DNA of 16,991 bases from RUG472 sp045224495 (lineage in GTDB: Bacteria > Bacillota > Clostridia > Christensenellales > CAG-138), in the NCBI GenBank assembly GCA_045224495.1, contig JBGVAK010000003.1, forward strand, positions 1-16,991. The letters are read 5' to 3'. Numbering within the stretch: the first letter of the stretch is position 1; the number at the start of each line of letters is the position of its first letter. The notes beneath the pieces are model-generated. The model searched no databases, was not told the origin of the DNA, and was given only the letters and a program-made list of their open reading frames with translations. Of this stretch, positions 6,833 to 13,619 are shown piece after piece. The translations under genes were made by a program, and so were the position numbers.

Positions 6833-7798
6833 ATGAAATGGCTGGAGATCAGCGTCTATACCACCGACGAGGGCTTGGACTACGTGTGCGCCGCCCTGGA
6901 CGGGGCCGGCATCACGGGTCAGAGCATCGAGGAGAGCCGGACCGCCGCGGCGGCCTTCCTGCGGGAGAGCGTGCTCTACTGGGACTTCGCCGATATGGAC
7001 AAGATCGGCACGGACCGGCCCTGCGTGAAGGGATACGTGGCGGACTGCCCGGAGAACTACGAGAAGGTGGTGGCGGCCAAGGCCGCCGTGGCTCGGCTTC
7101 GCACCTTGGGCCTGGGCGTGGATCTGGGCTCGTTGGCCGTCACCGTCCGCACCGTGGACGAGGAGGACTGGGCCAACAACTGGAAGCAGTACTATAAGCC
7201 CCTGCTGATCGGCCAACGGCTGCTGGTGCTCCCCTGCTGGGAAGAGAAGCCTGAGACGGACCGGGTGGTCCTGAAGCTGGACCCCGGCATGGCCTTCGGC
7301 ACCGGCGCCCACCATACCACCCGCATGTGCCTGGAGTTTTTGGAGCGGGTCATGGAGCCCGGCATGGACATGCTGGACATGGGCTGCGGCAGCGGCATCC
7401 TCTCCATCGCCGCTCGCCTCCTGGGCGCCCGGCGGGCTGTGGCCGTGGACATCGACCCCATCGCCGAGACCGTAGCCCGGGACAACGCTGAAATGAACGG
7501 CCTCTCTCAAGACGGGTACGAGATCTATATCGGCAACCTCCTGGACGACGAAGGTCTCCGCGCGAAGATCGGCGGTCCCTATCCCGTGGTGGCAGCCAAC
7601 ATCGTGGCGGACGTGATCATCGGCCTCGCCCCCTATGCGAAGACCGTGGTAGCCCCCGGGGGATGGTTCATCGTCTCCGGCATCATCGACGATCGGGCGG
7701 CGGAAACGGAAGAGAAGTTGAAGCTGGCGGGCTTCGAGGTCGCCGAGGTCATCTCCTCCGACTGCTGGTACGCCATGCTGTGCAGGAACCCCGTATGA
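6833..7798 (+). CDS. prmA: Ribosomal protein L11 methyltransferase
   Basis: PrmA uses S-adenosylmethionine to methylate ribosomal protein L11. The 321-residue protein has the PrmA hallmark DPGMAFGTGAHHTTR (about 148-162), the SAM-binding motif LDMGCGSGILS (about 180-190), the acidic VDIDP motif and the AANIVADVI segment that matches the family's catalytic NI(L/V)A loop. An upstream in-frame TTG at 6815 exists. I chose ATG 6833 because GGGAG (6819-6823) is correctly spaced from it and the protein then starts MKWLEI, as family members do. The stop overlaps the start of rsmE (ATGA), so the two are translationally coupled. First gene of a translation-apparatus modification operon. Confidence 0.95.
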   Translation: MKWLEISVYTTDEGLDYVCAALDGAGITGQSIEESRTAAAAFLRESVLYWDFADMDKIGTDRPCVKGYVADCPENYEKVVAAKAAVARLRTLGLGVDLGSLAVTVRTVDEEDWANNWKQYYKPLLIGQRLLVLPCWEEKPETDRVVLKLDPGMAFGTGAHHTTRMCLEFLERVMEPGMDMLDMGCGSGILSIAARLLGARRAVAVDIDPIAETVARDNAEMNGLSQDGYEIYIGNLLDDEGLRAKIGGPYPVVAANIVADVIIGLAPYAKTVVAPGGWFIVSGIIDDRAAETEEKLKLAGFEVAEVISSDCWYAMLCRNPV

Positions 7799-8511
7799 AC
7801 CGGTTTTTCGTCAGCGACATAGGGCCGGACACGGCCACCATCATGGGAGAGGATCTCAAGCACCTCGTATCGGTACTGCGCCTGAAGAAGGGGGATCACG
7901 TCATGCTCTCCGACGGCCGCGGGTCCGAGTGCGAGGGGGAGATCGAGCACGTGGAGCCGGGTCGGGCCCAGGTGAAGACGGGGCCCTGGCGGCCCTGCGT
8001 CTCGGAGCCCCATCACAAGCTCACCCTGTTCCAGTGCCTGCCCAAGGCGGGGAAGATGGAGGTGATCCTCCAGAAGTGCACGGAGCTGGGCGTGAACGCC
8101 CTGGTGCCCACCCTCAGCGCCCGCTGCGTGGTCCAGCCCGGACGGGACTTCGATAAGAAGCTCCAGCGATATCGGAAAGTCGCCCGGGAGGCCGCCATGC
8201 AGAGCCATCGGGGCTGGATCCCGGAGGTGCTGCCCCTGGTGGAGCTCAAGAAAGCGGACCTCTCCATCTTCGACACGGTCTACGTGGCCTACGAGGGGGA
8301 GAAGGAGCGGAGCCTGAAGAACGTCATGACCCAGCGCCCCGGCCGCCGCATCGCCCTGTTCGTGGGGCCCGAGGGCGGGTTCGAGCCGGAGGAGGTCCAA
8401 AGCCTGGTGGCAAAGGGTGCCCAGGTGGTGTCCTTAGGGCCCCGGATCCTTCGCACCGAGACCGCGGGCATGGCCATGTGCGCCGAAATCTTATTCGAGC
8501 TTGGTGAATAG
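7795..8511 (+). CDS. rsmE: 16S rRNA m3U1498 methyltransferase
   Basis: RsmE methylates N3 of U1498 in 16S rRNA in the assembled 30S subunit. The 238-residue protein has an N-terminal PUA-like part (MNRFFV onward) and a C-terminal SPOUT knot domain with LPKAGKMEVILQKCTELGV, VGPEGGFEPEE and LGPRILRTETA, all standard for the family. The frame stays open upstream to 7663, but ATG 7795 overlaps the prmA stop as ATGA and gives the expected N-terminus. The prmA-rsmE-mtaB order is common in Firmicutes. mtaB follows after 3 bp. Confidence 0.95.
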   Translation: MNRFFVSDIGPDTATIMGEDLKHLVSVLRLKKGDHVMLSDGRGSECEGEIEHVEPGRAQVKTGPWRPCVSEPHHKLTLFQCLPKAGKMEVILQKCTELGVNALVPTLSARCVVQPGRDFDKKLQRYRKVAREAAMQSHRGWIPEVLPLVELKKADLSIFDTVYVAYEGEKERSLKNVMTQRPGRRIALFVGPEGGFEPEEVQSLVAKGAQVVSLGPRILRTETAGMAMCAEILFELGE

Positions 8512-8514
8512 CCC

Positions 8515-9783
8515 ATGAAGGTAGCGTTCTACACCCTGGGCTGCAAGGTGAACCACTACGAGACCGCGGCCATGGCGGAGCTGTTTGAGGCAGCGGGCCA
8601 TCAGGTGGTGGGCTTCTCGGAACCGGCGGACGCCTATATCGTCAACACCTGCACGGTGACGGCGGTGGCGGACCAGAAGTCCCGGCAGATGCTCTCCCGA
8701 GCCCACGCCCAGCGCCCCGACGCCCTCGTCGTGGCCGTAGGCTGTTACAGCGAGGTAGCCAAGGAGAAGGTCTCCGCCCTGCCCGGCGTGGACCTGGTGC
8801 TGGGCACCGGCGGCCGCAAGGATATCGTGTCCCTGGTGGAGCGGGCCCTGCTGGGGGAAAAGCCGGACCCCCAGGCCGTGCCGCCCTTTTCCCGGCGTGA
8901 GTTCGAGGACCTGTCCGCCGTGGCAGACAGCCGCACCCGGGCCACGCTGAAGGTCCAGGACGGCTGCGTCAGCTTCTGCACCTACTGCGCCATCCCCTTC
9001 GCTCGGGGCGCGCTCAGGTCCCGGTCTTTGGAGAGCTGTCGGCGGGAGCTGACGGCCCTGACGGAGAAGGGCTACCGGGAGATCGTGTTGACCGGCATCG
9101 AGCTCACCGAGTACGGCAAGGACCTTTCGGGCAGGCCCACGCTGAACGACCTTATCCGCTTGGCGGACGAGTGCGGGGTGGAGCGGCTGCGCCTCGGTTC
9201 CCTGGACCCCCGGTTCGCGGACGAAGCCTTCGCCCAAACCTGCGCGGACAGCCGGAGCCTGTGCCACCAGTTCCATCTGTCGCTGCAGAGCGGATCGGAT
9301 ACGGTGCTGGCGCGTATGAACCGCCGGTACACCGCCGAAGAATACTTGCAGAACGCCGATCGGCTTCGGGCGTATATGCCGGACGCCGCCATCACCACGG
9401 ACGTGATCGCGGGCTTCCCCGGCGAAACGGAGCAGGAGCACGATGAGACCGTCGCCTTTTTGCGGCAGGTGGGCTTCGCCCGCATCCACGCCTTTCCCTA
9501 TTCCCGGCGCCCCGGCACCAAGGCGGCAGCCATGGCCGGCCAGCTCACCCGGCAGGAGAAGGCAAAGCGAGCGAGGGCGCTGATCGCCGTCGGCGACGAG
9601 CTGGAAAAGGCCTTCATCGACCGTCAGATCGGCACCGTGCAGCAGGTCCTCATGGAGGAGGACGGCACGGGCTACACCGGAAACTACGTCCGGGTGCGCT
9701 GCCCGGGACCGGCGGGAGAGCCGGTCACCGTGCGCATCATCGGGCGGGAAAATAGTATTGCAATCGGAGAGGAGATCGTGTGA
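8515..9783 (+). CDS. mtaB: tRNA t6A37 methylthiotransferase (radical SAM)
   Basis: MtaB converts t6A at position 37 of ANN-decoding tRNAs to ms2t6A. The 422-residue protein shows the three-part family layout. The N-terminal MTTase domain carries cluster-ligand cysteines C10 (TLGCKVN), C46 (NTCTV) and C77 (GCYSE). The radical SAM core has C151-C155-C158 (CVSFCTYC). The C-terminal part is a TRAM-like RNA-binding domain. The TLGCKVN start and the ETEQEHDET segment favour MtaB over MiaB or RimO. It follows rsmE by 3 bp without a strong ribosome binding site, so translation probably depends on coupling. An 8-bp inverted repeat overlaps its stop codon. Confidence 0.94.
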   Translation: MKVAFYTLGCKVNHYETAAMAELFEAAGHQVVGFSEPADAYIVNTCTVTAVADQKSRQMLSRAHAQRPDALVVAVGCYSEVAKEKVSALPGVDLVLGTGGRKDIVSLVERALLGEKPDPQAVPPFSRREFEDLSAVADSRTRATLKVQDGCVSFCTYCAIPFARGALRSRSLESCRRELTALTEKGYREIVLTGIELTEYGKDLSGRPTLNDLIRLADECGVERLRLGSLDPRFADEAFAQTCADSRSLCHQFHLSLQSGSDTVLARMNRRYTAEEYLQNADRLRAYMPDAAITTDVIAGFPGETEQEHDETVAFLRQVGFARIHAFPYSRRPGTKAAAMAGQLTRQEKAKRARALIAVGDELEKAFIDRQIGTVQQVLMEEDGTGYTGNYVRVRCPGPAGEPVTVRIIGRENSIAIGEEIV

Positions 9784-9798
9784 AAATGCGATTTTCAC
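9780..9798. repeat. Inverted repeat overlapping the mtaB stop codon
   Basis: Perfect 8-bp arms (GTGAAAAT and its complement) separated by three bases. The left arm contains the mtaB TGA. It could act as a weak 3'-end hairpin or a protein site; its role is unknown. Confidence 0.6.
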
Positions 9799-9817
9799 CC
9801 GATTGTAGTTTGTGCCT

Positions 9818-9843
9818 TTGCCGCGGACCGGCGCGGCAATTTT
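9818..9843 (+). terminator. GC-rich hairpin with a short T-tract between mtaB and the HIT gene
   Basis: An 8-bp perfect stem (TTGCCGCG at 9818-9825 with 9832-9839) and a 6-base loop, followed by only a few T residues. This is a weak or leaky terminator at best. I found no good promoter between it and the HIT gene, so partial read-through is the likely source of downstream mRNA. Confidence 0.45.
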
Positions 9844-9886
9844 GCAGGCAAAACCGGCAAAACTACTGAAAAGGAATGGAATTGTT

Positions 9887-10225
9887 ATGAGTTGTTTATT
9901 CTGTGAGATCGCGGCGGGGAACATCCCCTCCACCAAGGTATATGAGGACGAGCTGGTCTACGCCTTCCGGGACATCGCGCCCCAGGCCCCGGTCCACGTG
10001 CTCCTCATCCCCAAGAAGCACATCGAGAGCGCCCAGGCTCTGACGGGGGAGGACGACGCGTTGCTGTGCCATATGTTCGCCTGCGCCCGGCAGATCGCCG
10101 AGAGCGAGGGCGTCGCTAAGACCGGCTACCGGCTCATCACCAACGTGGGGGACGACGCAGGCCAGAGCGTCCATCACCTCCATCTGCACCTGATCGGCGG
10201 CAAGACGCTGAAGTGGGACAACTGA
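9887..10225 (+). CDS. HIT family nucleotide-binding hydrolase (HinT-like)
   Basis: A 112-residue histidine-triad protein of the Hint branch, which hydrolyses nucleoside phosphoramidates and related mononucleotide conjugates in the cytosol. The triad is H97-x-H99-x-H101 within HHLHLHL; the central His is the expected nucleophile. C3, C6, H45 and H96 form the pattern that binds zinc in part of the family. The frame extends upstream to 9812, but ATG 9887 follows AAGGAA at 9871 and gives the canonical MSCLFCEI start. It is separated from mtaB by 103 bp of hairpin-rich sequence and precedes the GNAT-like gene by 8 bp. Biological role in this host unknown. Confidence 0.93.
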   Translation: MSCLFCEIAAGNIPSTKVYEDELVYAFRDIAPQAPVHVLLIPKKHIESAQALTGEDDALLCHMFACARQIAESEGVAKTGYRLITNVGDDAGQSVHHLHLHLIGGKTLKWDN

Positions 10226-10233
10226 GGCGAAGC

Positions 10234-11436
10234 ATGGTCACCGTCAAAATCGCAAAAACCAGGCGAGAGATACGGGATTTCGTCGTCTTCCCCACCAAAC
10301 TCTATCAGAACGACCCCTACTACGTGCCCGACATGGTGGGGGACCAGATCAACGATCTCATGCCCGACAAGAACCCGGCCTTCGAGTACTGCGAAGCCAG
10401 GTGTTTCCTGGCGTATCGGGACGGGAAGATCGTGGGCCGGGTGGCCGGCATCCTCAACAAGCGGGCCAACGAGAAGAACAACGTGAACTATCTTCGGTTC
10501 GCTTTCTTCGACTTCATCGACGACGCCGAGGTCACGGACGCCCTGTACGCCGCCTTGGCCGACTACGCCAGGGAGTTGGGCTGCGTGGCTATCCACGGGC
10601 CCCAGGGCTTCTCCGACATGGACCGGGAGGGCATGCTGGTGGAGGGCTTCGATCAGCTCAGCCAGTTCTACGTGTACTACAACCACCCCTACTATCTCGA
10701 GCACATGGCCCGGCTGGGCTTCGTGAAGGAGGTGGACTGGGTGGAGTATCTCATCCATATCCCCGACGAAGTGCCGCCCCGCCTCAGCCGCTTGGTAGAG
10801 AACACCAAGAAGCACATGGCCCTGGAGATCAAGGATCTGTCTGACCGGAAGAACCTGCCCAAGTATATCCACGACGTGTTCCTGCTCTATAACGAGGCGT
10901 ACCAGGTCCTCTTCGGCATGGTGCCCCTGACTCCCAAGCAGATCGAGAAATACACCCACGAGTTTCTGCCCCTGGTGAACAACAAGACCTCCTGCTTCGT
11001 CTACAACGACAGGGATGAGCTGGTGGGCTTCGGCGTGGGGGCTCCGTCCTTGTCACGGGCCAATCAAAAGACCCGGGGGCGGCTGTTCCCCTTTGGCTGG
11101 ATCCCCACCCTGCGGGCCCTCAAAGGCAAGAACGACCGGCTGGATCTGTTCCTCATCGCCGTGCGGCCGGATCTCAAAGGCGCCGGCGTCAACCTGGTCA
11201 TCGTGGAGGACCTGCTGAAAAAGGCCATCCAGAACGGCGTCAAGTACGCGGAGACCGGGCCCCAGCTGGAAATGAACAAGAACGTGCTGTCCATGTGGCG
11301 GCTCTTCGACACGGAGCAGCACAAGCGCCGCCGCTGCTTCATCCGCATGCTGGACGGCAGCGAGCCGCCGAAGGTCACCCGGCTGGACGACCTGGACGAG
11401 CTCAAGGCCCGGGAGCAGGCCAAGGCGGACGAATAG
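10234..11436 (+). CDS. GNAT-like N-acetyltransferase family protein, substrate unknown
   Basis: A 400-residue protein with two acyltransferase-like halves. The C-terminal half shows a GNAT acetyl-CoA-binding pattern, LIAVRPDLKGAGVN (about 306-319), followed by an amphipathic helix and the NKNVLSMWRLFDTEQHKRR segment. The N-terminal half has the strand pair FLAYRDGKIVGRVAGI typical of GNAT folds. There is no signal peptide or membrane span, so it is cytoplasmic. I cannot name a substrate; proteins of this type are widely annotated only as N-acetyltransferases. A GTG at 10213 would extend the frame, but GAGG at 10224 positions ATG 10234. The gene is 8 bp after the HIT gene and probably shares its mRNA. 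murC's promoter starts right after its stop codon. Confidence 0.8.
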   Translation: MVTVKIAKTRREIRDFVVFPTKLYQNDPYYVPDMVGDQINDLMPDKNPAFEYCEARCFLAYRDGKIVGRVAGILNKRANEKNNVNYLRFAFFDFIDDAEVTDALYAALADYARELGCVAIHGPQGFSDMDREGMLVEGFDQLSQFYVYYNHPYYLEHMARLGFVKEVDWVEYLIHIPDEVPPRLSRLVENTKKHMALEIKDLSDRKNLPKYIHDVFLLYNEAYQVLFGMVPLTPKQIEKYTHEFLPLVNNKTSCFVYNDRDELVGFGVGAPSLSRANQKTRGRLFPFGWIPTLRALKGKNDRLDLFLIAVRPDLKGAGVNLVIVEDLLKKAIQNGVKYAETGPQLEMNKNVLSMWRLFDTEQHKRRRCFIRMLDGSEPPKVTRLDDLDELKAREQAKADE

Positions 11437-11465
11437 TTGCTAATTCTGTCGCAAAAGCGTATACT
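11437..11465 (+). promoter_or_regulatory. Promoter for murC
   Basis: TTGCTA (11437-11442), a 17-bp spacer and TATACT (11460-11465). It abuts the stop codon of the previous gene exactly. The start site is expected near 11472, about 23 bases before the GTG start. Confidence 0.75.
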
Positions 11466-11494
11466 ATAAGGAAACTGGTTGGAGGCAAAAACAA

Positions 11495-12859
11495 GTGGCA
11501 GTTGGTTTGGACGATGTGAAGCGCATCCACCTCATCGGCGTGGGCGGGTGCAGCATGAGCGGTATCGCACAGATTTTGAAGAAGCAGGGCCATGAGGTCA
11601 CAGGCTCGGACCGGGAGCGGTCCCAGTTCACGGACCGCTTGGCGGAGCTGGGCATCCCCGTGTCCATCCCCCAGAAAGGGGAGCAGGTGGAAGGGGCGGA
11701 GCTGGTCATCTACTCCGCCGCCATCAAACCCGATAACCCGGAGCGGGCCTACGCCCGGGCCCACGGCATCCCTGAGATGGAGCGGAGCGTAGCCCTGGGG
11801 CAGATCTCCGCCCGGTATCCCCATGTGGCCGCCATCTCCGGCTGCCACGGCAAGACCACCATCACCTCCATGCTGGCCTACATAAACGAGGAGGCGAAGC
11901 TGGACGCCACGGTCCACGTGGGCGGCTTCGTGGACCTGCTGAACGGCGGCGTCAAGGTGGGGGACGGGGATCTGTTCATCACCGAGGCCTGCGAGTACGT
12001 GCGGAGCTTCCTCACCCTGGTGCCCACGGTAGCCTTGGTGAACAACATCGACAACGACCACCTGGACTGCTATAAGGACCAGCAGGAGATCATCGATACC
12101 TTCGCTCAATTCTGCGCCCTGGTGCCCCCCGAGGGCAAGATCATCGTCTGCCGGGACGACGAGAAGGTCCAGCGGCTCCTGCCCCTTTTGGACCGCAAGC
12201 CCCTGACCTACGGTCTTACGGAGGGCGACTGGCATGCCCGAAACGTGGAGTTCGACGATTTGGGCTGCGCCTCCTTCGACCTGGTCCATGAGGGGAACGT
12301 CCTGGGCCGGATCACGCTCCACGTGCCCGGCACCCACAACATCATCAACGCCCTGGCAGCCTGCGCTGTGGCCAGCGTCTTCGGCGCCGGCTTCGACAGC
12401 ATGGCCAGGGCCCTCGATCGGTTCCGGAACACCAAGCGCCGGTTCGAGTTCATGGGCGAAAGGAACGGCGTCCGCGTCTTCCACGACTACGGTCACCACC
12501 CCAACGAGATCGCCGCCACATTGGAGGCCGCTTCCCGGGTGCCTCATAAGGCTCTCTATTGCGTCTTCCAGTGCAACAGTTACACCCGGGCCCGGACCCT
12601 GTTCTGCGAGGACGTGACCTGCTTCAAAAATGCCGACAAGGTCCTGGTCCCCGACATCTATCCCGGCCGGGAGGTGGATACCGGCATCGTCCATGCCCGG
12701 GATATGGTGGCGGGCATCAACGCCGCTACGGGCAACGCCTTGTACCTTCCCACCTTCGAGGAGATCCGCCCCTGGCTGGACGAGAACGCCCACCCCGGGG
12801 ATCTGGTCATCACGGTGGGCAGCGGCAACGTCTACGCTCAGACCCGCAAGCTCCTTTGA
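11495..12859 (+). CDS. murC: UDP-N-acetylmuramate--L-alanine ligase
   Basis: MurC adds L-alanine to UDP-MurNAc using ATP, the first step of the peptidoglycan stem peptide, in the cytoplasm. The 454-residue protein has the three Mur-ligase domains: nucleotide-binding start IHLIGVGGCSMSGIA (11-25), ATP P-loop SGCHGKTTITS (about 114-124), the TEACEY segment, NNIDNDHLD (about 182-190), and HDYGHHPNEI (about 329-338), where the YGHHP motif is diagnostic of MurC. Variants from the usual GTHGKTT and DDYGHHP are mild and fit clostridial-type MurC. The start is GTG, set by GGAGG (11481-11485) nine bases upstream. It stands alone with its own promoter and is followed directly by the tRNA promoter, with no terminator visible between. 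Confidence 0.93.
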   Translation: MAVGLDDVKRIHLIGVGGCSMSGIAQILKKQGHEVTGSDRERSQFTDRLAELGIPVSIPQKGEQVEGAELVIYSAAIKPDNPERAYARAHGIPEMERSVALGQISARYPHVAAISGCHGKTTITSMLAYINEEAKLDATVHVGGFVDLLNGGVKVGDGDLFITEACEYVRSFLTLVPTVALVNNIDNDHLDCYKDQQEIIDTFAQFCALVPPEGKIIVCRDDEKVQRLLPLLDRKPLTYGLTEGDWHARNVEFDDLGCASFDLVHEGNVLGRITLHVPGTHNIINALAACAVASVFGAGFDSMARALDRFRNTKRRFEFMGERNGVRVFHDYGHHPNEIAATLEAASRVPHKALYCVFQCNSYTRARTLFCEDVTCFKNADKVLVPDIYPGREVDTGIVHARDMVAGINAATGNALYLPTFEEIRPWLDENAHPGDLVITVGSGNVYAQTRKLL

Positions 12860-12863
12860 CCGA

Positions 12864-12891
12864 TTGACAATCCCTATAAATCTGGTATAAT
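12864..12891 (+). promoter_or_regulatory. Consensus promoter reading into the tRNA-Arg region
   Basis: TTGACA (12864-12869), a 16-bp spacer and TATAAT (12886-12891), with an extended -10 TG at 12883-12884. All elements match consensus, as expected for a stable-RNA gene. The first thing it meets is the broken tRNA-Arg. Confidence 0.88.
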
Positions 12892-12898
12892 CACTCTC

Positions 12899-12915
12899 GC
12901 GGTCGCTCAGACCGC
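12899..12915 (+). other. Leader hairpin ahead of the tRNA-Arg remnant
   Basis: Perfect 6-bp stem (GCGGTC at 12899-12904 with 12910-12915) and a 5-base loop, at the expected 5' end of the transcript. It may help 5' processing or be a relic. Confidence 0.5.
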
Positions 12916-12919
12916 ATCC

Positions 12920-12968
12920 CTCTCCGTAGCTCAGCAGGATAGAGCGTCCGCCTCCTAAGCGGAAGGCG
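12920..12968 (+). pseudogene. tRNA-Arg(CCT) 5' half, 3' half missing
   Basis: The sequence follows a tRNA-Arg(CCT) through the D arm (GCTC 12929-12932 with GAGC 12942-12945) and a perfect anticodon stem-loop (12947-12963, loop CTCCTAA, anticodon CCT at 12954-12956), ending in AGGC of the variable loop. Beyond that there is no T arm, no GGTTCGAAT-like loop, and no CGGAGAG to pair with the CTCTCCG acceptor strand. It retains a consensus promoter, so it was probably the host's functional gene before disruption (inference). Confidence 0.8.
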
Positions 12969-12991
12969 TATTTTTCCAGAATGAGACTGGC

Positions 12992-13036
12992 ACCGGCAGC
13001 ATTGGAATGAATAGACTCCGTTACAATGCCGCCGGT
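12992..13036. repeat. Long imperfect hairpin between tRNA remnant and intact tRNA
   Basis: Arms 12992-13004 and 13024-13036 pair at 12 of 13 positions around a 19-base loop. The arm CATTGG plus the following ATA and AC bases resemble the hairpin at 13186-13227 beyond the intact tRNA, so the two look like diverged copies of one element. Confidence 0.65.
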
Positions 13037-13062
13037 CGCCCCCCGAAAATCGAATACCTTTT

Positions 13063-13139
13063 GCGCCATTAGCTCAGCAGGATAGAGCGCACGCCTCCTA
13101 AGCGTGAGGCCACTGGTTCGAATCCAGTATGGCGCGCCA
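13063..13139 (+). tRNA. tRNA-Arg (anticodon CCT)
   Basis: Complete cloverleaf. The acceptor strands GCGCCAT (13063-13069) and ATGGCGC (13129-13135) pair perfectly. The D arm is intact, and the anticodon stem CACGC/GCGTG encloses loop CTCCTAA with anticodon CCT. The T arm is CTGG-TTCGAAT-CCAG. The discriminator base is G and CCA is encoded (13137-13139). It reads AGG codons. No promoter of its own is evident, so transcription probably comes from the promoter at 12864. A strong terminator follows at once. The 3' end is a typical integration site for mobile elements. Confidence 0.95.
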
Positions 13140-13141
13140 GA

Positions 13142-13176
13142 AGCCCATTGAGAAGCGATTCTCGATGGGCTTTTTT
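13142..13176 (+). terminator. Intrinsic terminator after tRNA-Arg
   Basis: A 13-bp stem (13142-13154 with 13159-13171, one G-T wobble), a GCGA tetraloop and six T residues. It begins three bases after the encoded CCA. The tetraloop is the same as in the ftsZ terminator. Confidence 0.92.
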
Positions 13177-13185
13177 GTGCTGTTT

Positions 13186-13227
13186 GCGGCGACATTGGAA
13201 AGGATAAACCCATTCCAATAGCGCCGC
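13186..13227. repeat. Long imperfect hairpin downstream of tRNA-Arg
   Basis: Arms 13186-13200 and 13213-13227 pair at 13 of 15 positions around a 12-base loop. It has no T-tract, so it is not a terminator. It resembles the hairpin at 12992-13036, which suggests a repeated element-end or recombinase-related structure. Confidence 0.65.
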
Positions 13228-13238
13228 CCTTACCCACA

Positions 13239-13258
13239 TTTACTACATTTTTACTACA
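13239..13258 (+). repeat. Direct repeat TTTACTACA x2, 11 bp apart
   Basis: Exact 9-bp copies at 13239-13247 and 13250-13258, one helical turn apart. Short phased repeats at this distance from a tRNA attachment site resemble arm-type sites of tyrosine integrases (inference). Confidence 0.5.
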
Positions 13259-13320
13259 CTTGCTTCCCAAACAGTAACACAAAGAACAATTCGGTACGAA
13301 AACCGTGTTTCAAGAAAGCA

Positions 13321-13348
13321 TTGTAACAGGACAAATTCGTTCTACTAT
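13321..13348 (+). promoter_or_regulatory. Candidate promoter for parAB
   Basis: TTGTAA and TACTAT with a 16-bp spacer in AT-rich DNA. It is the best match I find upstream of parA, but the -10 is imperfect. Confidence 0.35.
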
Positions 13349-13422
13349 CGCCAAAATAATATATTTTTTTGAATGCCAAAAAGGGGGTACGAATTTTGCC
13401 TTTTCGTGAGCTAGTAAGTGAA

Positions 13423-13470
13423 GGGCTGTTTCAGAGGGTCCTTCACCGGACCTTGAAAACTGAATAGCCC
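13423..13470 (+). ncRNA. Three-tier structured leader hairpin upstream of parA
   Basis: Three nested 5-bp helices: GGGCT 13423-13427 with 13466-13470, TTCAG 13430-13434 with 13460-13464, and GGTCC 13437-13441 with 13448-13452. Small internal loops separate them and a 6-base apical loop closes the structure. There is no T-tract. It lies about 150 bases ahead of the parA start and could be a cis-regulatory element; I know of no matching family. Confidence 0.4.
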
Positions 13471-13619
13471 GATCAGGTAACAGCAGAATGATACTTCCGC
13501 CTTGAACGCGTCACAGCATTGGGCGGCCCGGCCGGGAGGCGGGGGTCCGGGAGGACATGCACGAGGACGGTGGCCTGAGATGGAAACAACCAATCATTTT
13601 TACTGGAAAGGCAAAGAAA

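Larger units (their letters stand above)
13259..13619 (+). other. Non-coding leader region ahead of parA
   Basis: No convincing protein gene lies here. It holds an AT-rich part (13,270-13,400) with two copies of GGTACGAA (13293-13300, 13386-13393), then a structured hairpin (13423-13470), then a short, extremely GC-rich patch (about 13,520-13,558) containing the 10-bp palindrome CCCGGCCGGG (13527-13536). A plausible promoter is TTGTAA (13321-13326), 16 bp, TACTAT (13343-13348). If used, it would give parA an mRNA leader of about 265 bases. Confidence 0.5.

Noticed and set aside
9842..9869. Promoter TTGCAG-N16-TACTGA for the HIT gene
   Set aside because: The -10 is poor and the predicted start site would fall at the ribosome binding site, leaving no leader.
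8491..9936. Long minus-strand open frame opposite mtaB
   Set aside because: The plus strand encodes an unmistakable radical SAM methylthiotransferase; the antisense product has no recognisable motif.
12920..13062. Group I intron splitting a tRNA-Arg(CCT), as known in some bacteria
   Set aside because: There are only about 100 bp after the anticodon arm, too short for a group I intron core. The downstream tRNA is a complete gene with a different anticodon stem and acceptor stem, not the missing exon.
11402..13282. Minus-strand frame of 626 codons across murC, both tRNA-Arg copies and the hairpins
   Set aside because: It reads antisense through tRNA genes, a terminator and murC, so it cannot be a real protein gene.
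13293..13393. GGTACGAA repeats as replication iterons
   Set aside because: Only two short copies, 93 bp apart, without regular spacing; too little to support an origin call.
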